Assembly: GCA_945883495.1 (NCBI GenBank)
Contig: CAMCXS010000056.1
Span: 1 to 38,672 of the forward strand
Length of the DNA: 38,672 nucleotides
Reading direction: 5' to 3'
Source: Akkermansia muciniphila
Lineage (GTDB): Bacteria; Verrucomicrobiota; Verrucomicrobiia; Verrucomicrobiales; DEV007
Positions 7,942 through 16,094 of the stretch are shown piece after piece. The notes below the pieces were generated by a model. It made no database searches and was not told the DNA's origin. It was given only the letters and a program-made list of their open reading frames with translations. The translations under genes were made by a program, and so were the position numbers. The first letter of the stretch is position 1. The number at the start of each line of letters is the position of its first letter.

Positions 7942-9783
7942 ATGGGCGAAACCGCGGTAGATTTTGAGCCGGTGGCGCGGCAGGTGGGGCTCCGCCTGGT
8001 CATGCGTCGCGCCTTGTCGATGGCGAACCGGACCGTGCTCGGGGTGGCTCTGATCTCGGCGGCGAGCGTGGTGCTGGTGCGGCAGGCGAATCCCGGCGGA
8101 AGCGCTTGGTGGGCGGCTTGGGTCGTCCTGGCCCTGTGGGCGGGTGGTTGTGGCGCGCTCGCTTGGTGGCGCCGGCCGGATGCGTATGCGGCCCTGGCGC
8201 ATTGGGACTCCGTTTCGCAGATTTCGGGGAGCTTGGCGTCGGCGCTTTGGTTTCGCGGGAAAGGCCACGTCACGCCGGGGGAAGTCTTGCACTTGCGGGA
8301 GGCGTCAAAGATTCTGCGGAGCCGGTTGCCGAATTTAAAGTCCGAAGTGCCAGCTGGATCGGTGGCGCGGACCTGGGCTTGGCTGGTGTTGGTTCCGGTG
8401 ATCGTGGGATCGGGCCTCGGCCGCCGCACCTTGGCTTGGGAAGACCGGCCGGTGACGGAACGGATGAAGGAGGCGGCGGCGGCGCTGGCGGAGGATTTGG
8501 CTCAGCTTCAAGAAAAGCGCAAAGACGATGCCGTCGATCCGCCCGCTGAAACGAAGGGCCAGCTCGAAGAAATCTTGGCCGATGCGCAGGAGCTCTTGGG
8601 CAAGCCGGGGGAGGCGACTACTGGGGAGCTGCTCAACGCTCTTGAAGACCGGGCGCGCCAAGTGGAAAATCTGGCTCGCGAGTTTCAGGGGCAAGGCGAT
8701 TGGGTGCCCCCGGAGGTTTTGCGAGAGCTGGAACGGCATGCGGACACGGCGGATTTGGCCGAGGAAATCCGCGAGCAACGTGCGATGGGCGGCGCCAATG
8801 AGTCGGAACGGCTTGCGGAACTGGTCGGCACGGCGGCGTCGGATCGCCTGCGGCAAGCTCTCGACGCTTCGCTGGGGAAAGCACCGGCGGATTCCGCCGA
8901 TTCTCCAGTGATGCGGCACCTTACCTCCGCAGAGACGCATCTCGAATCCGGGGAACGGGACCAAGCCGCGGTCGATTTCCAGGAATTGAGCGATCACTTC
9001 CGCGGGTTGGCGCGGCGCCAGGAAGCGCGGGAGGAAATGCAGGCCTTGGCAGATCAATTGCGCGCCGGGGCCGAGGAGTTGGCCGGAGCCACCCAGGAAG
9101 ATCAGGCAGGCGAAGCCAATCCTTCCCAAACACCACCGCCGGGAGCGGAGTCTTTGGCGGCCCAGGTTCCTCCAAGTCCGTCTGCAGGAACCGCCACCAC
9201 GCCACCGCCGGTCGCTCCCGGAGACGCGAAATCGCCATCGCCCACCGGAAACGCCGCGCCGGTCCCGGGACAAGCGGGCGCTCCCGTTCCGGGCCAGGCT
9301 GACGCACCGGTGCCAGTGCCGGGAACCCAAACACCGCCACCGTCCGCCGCCTTGACGCTTGCCGCCCCCGTTCCTGGCCAGACTCCGCCCCCGGGAGGCG
9401 CGCTCCAATCGCAGACGTTGAGCGCCCCAGTGCCCGGTCAGCCTGCCCCTGGCGCACCGGGATCGACCGCCGGGTTGCAGCCGGGGCTCAACGCGGGAGA
9501 AGGGACCGCACCCCTTGTGCCGGCACCCACGGAAACGATGGCGAACGCCCGGGAAGACAAAGTGCAGGCGGCCATGGGCACTGAAGGCGATTCCGAAACT
9601 CGCGCGGTGCGCAGCGAGCAAGCCCGGGCGGAAGCCGCGACGCGGGAAGCCAAGGGCGGCGCCGCGGAGTTCCTCTCAGTGGAGGAGTCCTCCATGGATG
9701 AGCAGGCGCTGCCGGCGGGGCGGCGGGATCAGGTGCGCCGTTACTTCAACGCTTTGCGGCAGAGCCTGGAGACGGAGGAGTAG
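7942..9783 (+). CDS. Membrane-anchored coiled-coil protein with Pro-rich APVPGQ repeats
   Basis: A 613-residue protein with three hydrophobic segments near the N-terminus (about 31-48, 56-75 and 142-156), then a long helical, probably coiled-coil region (about 160-370, rich in Glu, Ala, Gln and Arg), then a Pro/Ala/Gly region (about 375-510) with five APVPGQ hexapeptides, and a helical end DQVRRYFNALRQ. I do not recognise a named family. Proteins with this plan (N-terminal helices, coiled coil, Pro-rich linker, RRYF-type end) are known to me beside VWA/MoxR gene sets in Planctomycetes and Verrucomicrobia, which fits the next gene. Its 3' end overlaps the convergent VWA gene by 38 bp. A role as a periplasmic or cytosolic scaffold for the VWA protein is inference. 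Confidence 0.7.
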   Translation: MGETAVDFEPVARQVGLRLVMRRALSMANRTVLGVALISAASVVLVRQANPGGSAWWAAWVVLALWAGGCGALAWWRRPDAYAALAHWDSVSQISGSLASALWFRGKGHVTPGEVLHLREASKILRSRLPNLKSEVPAGSVARTWAWLVLVPVIVGSGLGRRTLAWEDRPVTERMKEAAAALAEDLAQLQEKRKDDAVDPPAETKGQLEEILADAQELLGKPGEATTGELLNALEDRARQVENLAREFQGQGDWVPPEVLRELERHADTADLAEEIREQRAMGGANESERLAELVGTAASDRLRQALDASLGKAPADSADSPVMRHLTSAETHLESGERDQAAVDFQELSDHFRGLARRQEAREEMQALADQLRAGAEELAGATQEDQAGEANPSQTPPPGAESLAAQVPPSPSAGTATTPPPVAPGDAKSPSPTGNAAPVPGQAGAPVPGQADAPVPVPGTQTPPPSAALTLAAPVPGQTPPPGGALQSQTLSAPVPGQPAPGAPGSTAGLQPGLNAGEGTAPLVPAPTETMANAREDKVQAAMGTEGDSETRAVRSEQARAEAATREAKGGAAEFLSVEESSMDEQALPAGRRDQVRRYFNALRQSLETEE

Positions 9784-12379
9784 TCGTCTGGCCGGTGGCG
9801 AATTCGTAAAGTCCGAGGGCGTTTTCCCAGCGGCGCACGACGACGTCCACGAGGACCAGGAAGAAGAAGACGGCCAGAAGGTGCGGCCAGAGCTCAATGT
9901 GCCGGGCGATCCCGGAGCCCGTGAGTTCCAGTTTGTCCGAGGCGGTTTTGAGGGCTTGGCCTGCGGTGATTTCGGCGGCGCGCTCTAGAATTTCGCGCAC
10001 AGCCTGGCCAGTGGCCACTTCCGCGGCGGGCTCGTGAATGTGACCGGCGGAAGCCTGGGAAGCCCCGTGGCGCGCCCGGACTAGGTAAGCGCCGGGTTCA
10101 TCGGGCCGGAAGTTGGCTTCGTAGGCTCCGGGACCGCGTTGTTCGAGTTGAGTTTCGGCTACTTTCTTCAGCCCAGCGCCGAGGGAATTCGCAGGGACGA
10201 AGTAAACCTCGGCCTCGACGAGCGCGTTGTTCAGGCGGGTTCCGGCGTCCGCGAGGAGATCCACCCTGAGGCGAAGTTCCTCTCCGGCGGGTTCGAGGCG
10301 CAGGTCCAGGTTGCGGTTTTGCGGCGGGCGGGCCGTTTCCCGGAGAATCTGCGACCAAAGGCGAGAATATCCATCCCAACCTTGTACCCACAACGCGGCC
10401 CAACGAGATTTGCAGTCGCTGGAAAAGGCGGTGACTTTGCCCGCTCCGAAATGCCAATGAGCGAGGAGCGGATCCCCGGACGCGGTGAGCAAGGGGATTT
10501 GGGCGCCCGGTTTGGGGTTGGTGCGGACATAGCCAAGGAGCGGAGGGGCGTCTTGCGGGTTCCAGTCGCGGAGCATGGGGTGGGCCTCGGCGAGCTTGGC
10601 TTGGAACGGTTCCTCGCGGATGAGGCGGCCGGTGTGCATGAGGGTGTCCTCGGTGAAGATCCGGGTAATCGCCGATGGATCCATGGTCACGTAGGACTTG
10701 CCTCCTCCGGCGGCGGCGATGGCTTGGAGCAAACTGATTTGAGCGCCCGAACCGATGGCCACCGTGGAGATGGTGATCCCCTCGGCTTGGCATTCATTGG
10801 CCAACGTGGTGTACCCCTGACCGGCGGTCTGGCCATCGGTCAGCACAATCATGTGCTTCACTTTGGACTTCACCGAGGTCAAGGCTTGGCGAGCCATGAC
10901 CATCGCGGGAAAAGCGTTGGTGCCGCCGCCCGAGGAGAGTCCGGTGAGTTGGCCAATCACGTCTCCGGCGTTGCGGACCCGAGTGATCGGCAGGACCGGA
11001 TGCGCGCTGGAATCGAAGGCGTAGACCGCGATGTAATCTTCATCATCGAGCAACTGCGCCGTAGCGATCGCGGCGGACTTGGTGAGTTCGAGTTTGGTGC
11101 CCGCCATGGAGCCGGACCGGTCGATCACCAGCGCGAGAGCGGAGCCTTGATGCTCTTCGTGATCTTGACCGCGGAGTTTCACCGGAAGCATTTCCTCCAC
11201 GGGCGTCCGGTAATACCCGCCAGCGCCGAAGGAGTTGGGGCTGCCGATCATGAGGAAGCCGCCCCCGAGCTTTTCCACGTAATCGCGAATCGCCGTCATC
11301 CGCGCTTCGCCAATCTCCCGGGCTGGCACGCCGGAGAAGATGATGGCGTCGTAACCCGCGATTTCCAACGCTTGCGCCGGGATCCCCGAGGCGGATCGGG
11401 CGTCGAGACGGATCCCTTCCTTGGCCATGGCCTCGACGAGGAACCTCGCTTCGCCGGTTTCGCCTTCGACGTAGAGGAGCAGCGGTTGGCCGCGGACGTC
11501 GATCACGGCGAGCGCTTCGTTGTTCTCGACCAAGGAATCGGCAGCTCCGAAGCCTTCGAGGACGGCGCGGTAGTGGTAGATGTTGCGCTTTTCCGGGGAG
11601 CGCTGGAAGCGATGCACCGTTTGGGAGCCGGCGGTGACGGTGAGTTCTTGCCGGTCTACCTCGATGCCGTTCTCGAACAAACGCAAAACGCCTTTGCCGT
11701 TGAATGACGCCTGGACGGTGGCTTCCAGACCGACGGTCGCACCTTCGCTGATCGACGGTTGCGACGGGGTGAGGCGGGTGAGGCGGACATCGGATTTCAG
11801 GTCGCCGGCCAGTGGAAGCGTATGGATGCGGATGCCCTGAACGGCGGCTTCGCGGGCGGCCTGTTCGAGGTCGCCCTCGGTTTCTTCGCCGTCGCTGATC
11901 AAGACGATGTGGCGGGAAGTGCCCGACGGGAAAACGGCGGAGGCCAGGGCGATTCCCTTGGAGAGGTTCGTGCCGGAAGGGTCGGGTGCTGGGCCTTTCT
12001 GCCCGAGGTCAATGTTGGCTCCCGAACGCGGCGGGGCGAGGAGGAGGCTTTCGCGAGCGGCGAGCACGACGCCGGTTTCGACCTTGCCCGGCAGGCTCTT
12101 TTCGATCTGGCGGAAGGCATCGCGCACCCGTTGCCAGCCCTGATCTCCGAGGCTGAGGGACCGGTCCAACACGAAAACGACGCTCTGGCGGCTGCTCCGT
12201 TCCACCCAGGCGGGCGACGCCAAAGCCAAGACAAGAAGCGTGGCCAAGGCGCAACGAATGCCCAGAAGGAGCCGCTTTCGGGTTGGGCCCATCGGGTGCG
12301 AACTGCGCAGACTTGCCCAGACCAGCACGGCAAGGACTGGGCCGATCAGGAGAAGCAAGTAGGGGCGCTGCCAGTCCAT
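9746..12379 (-). CDS. BatA-like membrane protein with two VWA domains and a GATase-like domain
   Basis: An 877-residue protein with two N-terminal transmembrane helices (about 7-23 and 38-57) and one near the C-terminus (WPHLLAVFFFLVLVDVVV). VWA domain 1 spans about 65-195 with a MIDAS set of D72-x-S-x-S, Thr137 and Asp163. An Ig-like stretch follows at about 200-295. A class-I GATase-like segment lies at about 298-400 (LLYVEGETGEARFLVEAM, YDAIIFSGVP). VWA domain 2 (about 413-600) has DRSGSM at 420, Thr487 and Asp515, a complete MIDAS. Both VWA domains could therefore bind metal. The family is related to Bacteroides aerotolerance (Bat) proteins and envelope VWA systems paired with MoxR ATPases; none is seen nearby. 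I chose the ATG at 12379 because it precedes the first helix; the frame stays open to 13084 but would overlap the gene on the other strand. Confidence 0.88.
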   Translation of the reverse strand: MDWQRPYLLLLIGPVLAVLVWASLRSSHPMGPTRKRLLLGIRCALATLLVLALASPAWVERSSRQSVVFVLDRSLSLGDQGWQRVRDAFRQIEKSLPGKVETGVVLAARESLLLAPPRSGANIDLGQKGPAPDPSGTNLSKGIALASAVFPSGTSRHIVLISDGEETEGDLEQAAREAAVQGIRIHTLPLAGDLKSDVRLTRLTPSQPSISEGATVGLEATVQASFNGKGVLRLFENGIEVDRQELTVTAGSQTVHRFQRSPEKRNIYHYRAVLEGFGAADSLVENNEALAVIDVRGQPLLLYVEGETGEARFLVEAMAKEGIRLDARSASGIPAQALEIAGYDAIIFSGVPAREIGEARMTAIRDYVEKLGGGFLMIGSPNSFGAGGYYRTPVEEMLPVKLRGQDHEEHQGSALALVIDRSGSMAGTKLELTKSAAIATAQLLDDEDYIAVYAFDSSAHPVLPITRVRNAGDVIGQLTGLSSGGGTNAFPAMVMARQALTSVKSKVKHMIVLTDGQTAGQGYTTLANECQAEGITISTVAIGSGAQISLLQAIAAAGGGKSYVTMDPSAITRIFTEDTLMHTGRLIREEPFQAKLAEAHPMLRDWNPQDAPPLLGYVRTNPKPGAQIPLLTASGDPLLAHWHFGAGKVTAFSSDCKSRWAALWVQGWDGYSRLWSQILRETARPPQNRNLDLRLEPAGEELRLRVDLLADAGTRLNNALVEAEVYFVPANSLGAGLKKVAETQLEQRGPGAYEANFRPDEPGAYLVRARHGASQASAGHIHEPAAEVATGQAVREILERAAEITAGQALKTASDKLELTGSGIARHIELWPHLLAVFFFLVLVDVVVRRWENALGLYEFATGQTTTPPSPGSAAKR

Positions 12380-12493
12380 CGAGGGGAGCGAGAGCTTGGC
12401 ACGGACCGGGATTGAAGTCCACAGGGGAGCGGTTGAGGAAAAATTTGAAAAATACAACGTGTATGAATAATACAGAGATGCTAAATATTCGGC
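12380..12493. promoter_or_regulatory. AT-rich divergent promoter region
   Basis: The gap between the leftward VWA gene and the rightward gene at 12494 is locally AT-rich in an otherwise GC-rich area. On the plus strand TTGAAA (12445-12450) is followed 15 bases later by AATAAT (12466-12471), close to sigma-70 hexamers but with a short spacer. A transcription start shortly after would leave a 5' leader of about 15 bases before GTG 12494. Confidence 0.4.
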
Positions 12494-13288
12494 GTGACCT
12501 CCGAATTCATTCAATTCCGAAGCTCCGCTCCCGAGTCCGTGCGCCGATTGCCGAAGGACGACGGTTTGCCCTTTTTGTTGCACGCGGTGCAGGAACCGCT
12601 GGCCCAGCCGGTCATCTGCGATTTTCCGAAGCGAGCGGCGATGGATCGCTTCTTCCTCGAGGAGTTTCGTTTGGCGCTGAACGCCCGGGCGGTGTTTGAC
12701 CGGTTCCGTTCCGATCAGGCGCCGTCGGATACCGTTTTGGAGGCGATCCGGGAGCTTGTGCCCGAAGCGGCCGACCTCGGGGTGGTGGATTGGATGCCAT
12801 TGGACGTGGCGATCCAATTTCTGATCGACTGCGGGGCGGGCAAGGGGCGCGTACTGGTTCTGTCGGGAGTGGATGAGGCTCGCAAACATGGGGAGCGGGA
12901 GTGGAAGCGGGTCTTCATTTCGTTGCAGCGGCTGGCGAGCCAAGCGGGCGTTCGGGTGATCCTTGGGGAGGTTCGGCGCAAGCCAGTCAAAGTTCTTCCT
13001 CCCAACCCGGCGCGTTCTGGCGTATCGCCAAGGCAGATCCGTGGCGATGAAGATGCCCTGGAACGGGCCATTTTCCGGAGGCACTCGCGAGTCACCTGGC
13101 GCATTCGCGGGTCACATGGGGTCGCCACGGCCTTTGTCTCCGCCATGCTCATGGGAATGGCCGGGATCGCGATCGCCTGGGTTTCGGCGTCGGCTTGGCA
13201 TGCGCGTTCGTTGGCGCCCGTGGGGTATGAAGAACCGGCGGGGGCGATTGCGGCTTTGAGTGATCCGGCGACGTCTGGCGCGGAGTGA
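12494..13288 (+). CDS. Unrecognised protein with one C-terminal transmembrane helix
   Basis: A 264-residue protein starting at GTG 12494; no clear Shine-Dalgarno sequence is visible. The first 200 residues are soluble, with an alpha/beta-like middle: GRVLVLSGVDEARKHG (118-132) and ASQAGVRVILGEVRR (148-162) look like two beta strands each followed or preceded by helices. A single hydrophobic helix lies at 209-231 (GVATAFVSAMLMGMAGIAIAW). I see no Walker motif, metal site or named domain. Placed divergently from the VWA gene and 54 bp before the Fur gene, it could be a tail-anchored partner of the VWA system, but that is guesswork. Codon use and GC content look like the neighbours. Confidence 0.6.
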   Translation: MTSEFIQFRSSAPESVRRLPKDDGLPFLLHAVQEPLAQPVICDFPKRAAMDRFFLEEFRLALNARAVFDRFRSDQAPSDTVLEAIRELVPEAADLGVVDWMPLDVAIQFLIDCGAGKGRVLVLSGVDEARKHGEREWKRVFISLQRLASQAGVRVILGEVRRKPVKVLPPNPARSGVSPRQIRGDEDALERAIFRRHSRVTWRIRGSHGVATAFVSAMLMGMAGIAIAWVSASAWHARSLAPVGYEEPAGAIAALSDPATSGAE

Positions 13289-13296
13289 ATTTTGAT

Positions 13297-13311
13297 TTAG
13301 AATAATTCTTG
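13297..13311. promoter_or_regulatory. PerR/Fur-like palindrome upstream of the Fur-suf cluster
   Basis: TTAGAATAATTCTTG contains a perfect 11-bp palindrome AGAAT-A-ATTCT (13299-13309) in 7-1-7 form. Compared with the PerR box TTATAAT-N-ATTATAA it matches at about 10 of 14 positions. TAGAAT (13298-13303), inside it, could also act as a -10 element, so a bound repressor would block the promoter. It lies 32 bp before the GTG of the Fur-family gene, a natural place for autoregulation. Confidence 0.5.
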
Positions 13312-13315
13312 ATTT

Positions 13316-13329
13316 GTCGATTCGTCGAC
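13316..13329. promoter_or_regulatory. Small inverted repeat with TTCG loop in the fur leader
   Basis: GTCGA-TTCG-TCGAC forms a 5-bp stem with a four-base TTCG loop, 13 bases before the GTG start. In RNA this would be a UUCG tetraloop hairpin close to the translation start. It may influence initiation, or be a chance dyad. Confidence 0.35.
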
Positions 13330-13342
13330 CCATGGTGATTGT

Positions 13343-13849
13343 GTGGGGCACGACGACGCACACGAAAGCATCGCGGAGGATTGCGGAGGATTGGCGGCTC
13401 AGCCGGGCTTCCGAATGACCCGGCAGCGTCGGCTAGTCTACGATGTGCTGTTGCGCGACCTGGATCATCCTACCGCCTCGGAGGTTTTTCTACGGGCCAA
13501 GGATCAGTTGGCCGGGATTTCCCTGGCCACTGTCTACAATTGCTTGGAGACGCTGACGGATGCGGGGCTCGTCAAGCAGGTGAACTTGGACCGCGAGCCG
13601 TCGCGTTATTGCCCGAATCTCCACGAGCATGCCCACTTCTTTTGCATGAGTTGCGGAGCCGTCCAGGACGTCGCTCCCGCTTCCAATGACGGAGGGCTCT
13701 GCGGATGGCGCATTCCTGAGGGGAATCGCGTCGAGAAGATGGAGGTAGCGATGCGCGGCCTCTGCAGGCGTTGTGCCGCCGTCGAGGAGAGTGATTCTGA
13801 GGAAACCGGCGATGTGAGCGCGTCCAGGGCCGCTCGCGCCGCGAATTAA
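13343..13849 (+). CDS. Fur family transcriptional regulator (Fur/PerR-like)
   Basis: A 168-residue Fur-superfamily regulator. The winged helix is at about 23-85 (MTRQRRLVYDVLL, then HPTASEVFLRAKD, recognition helix in SLATVYNCLETLTDAGLV). The dimerisation domain has HEHAHFFCMSCG and two Cys pairs, C101/C104 and C141/C144, matching the structural zinc site of PerR-type and zinc-containing Fur proteins. The His-rich HEHAH segment supplies regulatory metal ligands. I cannot tell Fur from PerR: a peroxide-sensing PerR needs a specific Asp, and this alignment is by eye. The start is GTG 13343; ATG 13415 (MTRQRR) is a plausible shorter start. It stands 15 bp before sufC, so it is probably the first gene of the suf operon and controls Fe-S assembly, perhaps through the palindrome at 13297-13311. 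Confidence 0.88.
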   Translation: MGHDDAHESIAEDCGGLAAQPGFRMTRQRRLVYDVLLRDLDHPTASEVFLRAKDQLAGISLATVYNCLETLTDAGLVKQVNLDREPSRYCPNLHEHAHFFCMSCGAVQDVAPASNDGGLCGWRIPEGNRVEKMEVAMRGLCRRCAAVEESDSEETGDVSASRAARAAN

Positions 13850-13864
13850 TTATTTAAGGCTGAT

Positions 13865-14623
13865 ATGGATTGTCTCGAGATCAAAGAACTTACCGTCGCC
13901 ATTCACGGGCAGCGCATCCTTGATGGATTGTCGCTGGTGGTGCCAAAAGGCGAAGTGCATGCCATCATGGGGCCAAACGGCTCCGGGAAGAGCACGTTGG
14001 CGAAAGTCCTGGCGGGGCATGAAGACTATGAAGTGATCTCCGGACAGGTCCTCATGGACGGACACGACCTGCTCAGCATGGAAGTGGATGAGCGCTCACG
14101 GGCGGGATTTTTCCTCGCGTTCCAGTATCCCTACGAGATTCCGGGGGTGACCAATGCGAATTTTCTCCGGGAAGCGGTGCGCGCCCGGCTCGGCAATGGC
14201 GAGGAGATCGATGCCGTGGCATTCTACAAGCGCCTCTACGGGCTCATGGATGAACTCGGGATCGACCGCAAATTCACCGGCCGCTCCGTAAATGAGGGCT
14301 TTTCCGGCGGTGAGAAGAAGCGCAACGAGATTCTGCAGATGGCGGTGTTGGAACCGGTCTATGCAGTGCTCGACGAAACCGATTCGGGGCTGGACATTGA
14401 CGCTCTGCGCGTCGTGGCCGAAGGGGTAAACCGGATGCGCTCTCCGCACCGCGGATTTTTGTTGATCACCCACTATCAGCGGTTGTTGAACTACATCGAG
14501 CCGGATTTTATCCACGTTTTGGCGGGTGGAAAAATCGTCCGCACCGGCGGGAAAGAGTTGGCCCTGGAGCTGGAAGAGACCGGCTATGATTGGATCAAGG
14601 AAGGAGCTTTGGCTACCGCCTGA
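13865..14623 (+). CDS. sufC: Fe-S cluster assembly ATPase SufC
   Basis: A 252-residue ABC-type ATPase. Walker A is GPNGSGKST (36-44), followed by the SufC-specific [21 protein letters not shown] segment at the Q-loop, the signature [11 protein letters not shown], Walker [12 protein letters not shown] and the H-loop [13 protein letters not shown]. SufC binds SufB and SufD and drives conformational change in the SufBC2D scaffold that builds Fe-S clusters in the cytoplasm. Length is normal. The start at ATG 13865 is 15 bp after the regulator's stop, and 23 bp separate it from sufB, consistent with one operon. Confidence 0.97.
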   Translation: MDCLEIKELTVAIHGQRILDGLSLVVPKGEVHAIMGPNGSGKSTLAKVLAGHEDYEVISGQVLMDGHDLLSMEVDERSRAGFFLAFQYPYEIPGVTNANFLREAVRARLGNGEEIDAVAFYKRLYGLMDELGIDRKFTGRSVNEGFSGGEKKRNEILQMAVLEPVYAVLDETDSGLDIDALRVVAEGVNRMRSPHRGFLLITHYQRLLNYIEPDFIHVLAGGKIVRTGGKELALELEETGYDWIKEGALATA

Positions 14624-14646
14624 AGGATACGTAATGGAGAACAGCC

Positions 14647-16065
14647 ATGAGTGAAGATTCCGCAACATTGGACGCCGTCCTGATCGATCAATCTCAGGGT
14701 AACTTCGCTTATCCCGAGGATTACGAACTCGACGCGGGCCGAGGCTTGGGACCGGAGACGCTGAACTATATTTCCGAGGTCAAAGGCGAAGATCAATGGA
14801 TCCGCGATTTTCGGCATCGCGCCTTAGAGATTTTCGAGCGGAAGCCAATGCCGACTCATTGGGCGAGCGAGGATCTCAACGAGATCAAGTTCCAGGATAT
14901 CCGCTACTATCTTGCGAAGGGCCGCCGTCCCACGCGCAGTTGGGATGAAGTGCCTGATGACGTCAAGCGGACGTTTGAGCGCCTCGGCATTCCGGAGCGT
15001 GAGCGCGGTTTCTTGGCCGGCGTTGAGGCTCAATTCGATAGCGAGGCCGCCTACTCGAACATCAAAGAGGAGTTCGACAAGCTGGGCGTGATCTTCGTGA
15101 ACAGCTCAGAAGGCTTGCGCGAGCATCCGGAGATCTTCCGGAAATGGTTCGGAAAGGTAATTCCGTCCGGAGACAACAAGTTCGCCGCTCTGAACAGCGC
15201 CGTATTCAGTGGCGGCAGCTTCATTTACGTGCCTCCGGGCGTGAAGGTGCGGCATCCGTTGCAGGCCTATTTCCGGATCAACGCGGAGCAGTTTGGACAA
15301 TTTGAGCGTACGCTGATCATCGTCGATGAAGGCGCTGAGGTGATGTACATGGAAGGCTGCACCGCGCCCAAGTTTGAAACGGCCACGCTCCACAGCGCGG
15401 TGGTGGAACTCGTCGCGATGCCGCACGCCAAGATCCAATACATCACGGTCCAAAACTGGAGCAGCAACGTCTTTAACTTGGTGACCAAGCGCGGAGTGGC
15501 GCATGAAGGGGCCGAGATTCGTTGGATCGACTGCAACATTGGCTCGCGACTCACAATGAAATATCCAGGCGTGGTCATGAAGGGCCGCAAAGCTCGGGGC
15601 GAGGTCATCAGCATCGCCCTTGCGAACAATGGGCAGCATCAGGATACCGGCGCCAAGATGATCCACGCGGCGGACGAAACGACGTCGAACATCGTGTCCA
15701 AGAGCATCAGCATTGGTGAAGGCCGGGCCACCTATCGTGGGCAAGTGCATATTCCGAAGCATCTCAAGGGGTGCAAGAACAACACCGAGTGCGATGCTTT
15801 GCTCATCAATAGCCACAGCCGTACGGACACCTATCCGGCGATCACGGTGCGCGGCAACCGGCACGCCACTCAGCATGAGGCCAGCGTCAGCCAGGTCAGC
15901 GAGGAGCAGATTTTCTACATGCGCCAACGCGGACTCACCGAAGGCGCGGCCATGAGCTTGTCCGTAAATGGTTTCGTCAACGATTTGGTCCGGGAGTTCC
16001 CCATGGAATATAGCGTTGAACTGAAGCGCTTGATCGACCTCGAGATGGAGGGCTCGGTGGGATAA
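14647..16065 (+). CDS. sufB: Fe-S cluster assembly scaffold SufB
   Basis: A 472-residue SufB, the usual length. Landmarks are the N-terminal [17 protein letters not shown], the [14 protein letters not shown] core, [10 protein letters not shown], the beta-helix segment [20 protein letters not shown], and [14 protein letters not shown] with Cys376 and Cys382, of which the first corresponds to the conserved Cys implicated in persulfide acceptance and cluster assembly. The C-terminus has [20 protein letters not shown] and the helical end that contacts SufC. SufB is the main scaffold of the SufBC2D complex in the cytoplasm. The ATG at 14647 lies 23 bp after sufC. No SufS desulfurase or SufU/SufE sulfur-transfer gene follows in this window. 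Confidence 0.97.
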   Translation: MSEDSATLDAVLIDQSQGNFAYPEDYELDAGRGLGPETLNYISEVKGEDQWIRDFRHRALEIFERKPMPTHWASEDLNEIKFQDIRYYLAKGRRPTRSWDEVPDDVKRTFERLGIPERERGFLAGVEAQFDSEAAYSNIKEEFDKLGVIFVNSSEGLREHPEIFRKWFGKVIPSGDNKFAALNSAVFSGGSFIYVPPGVKVRHPLQAYFRINAEQFGQFERTLIIVDEGAEVMYMEGCTAPKFETATLHSAVVELVAMPHAKIQYITVQNWSSNVFNLVTKRGVAHEGAEIRWIDCNIGSRLTMKYPGVVMKGRKARGEVISIALANNGQHQDTGAKMIHAADETTSNIVSKSISIGEGRATYRGQVHIPKHLKGCKNNTECDALLINSHSRTDTYPAITVRGNRHATQHEASVSQVSEEQIFYMRQRGLTEGAAMSLSVNGFVNDLVREFPMEYSVELKRLIDLEMEGSVG

Positions 16066-16094
16066 AACCGCCTCCGTCGCATTGACCCGAACCT

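Noticed and set aside
10139-11707. Plus-strand 522-codon open frame inside the VWA gene
   Set aside because: It is antisense to intact VWA and GATase-like domains; composition is typical of a GC-rich shadow frame.
12380-13084. N-terminal extension of the leftward VWA gene
   Set aside because: The membrane helices start at ATG 12379; the upstream frame is antisense to another gene and has no recognisable content.
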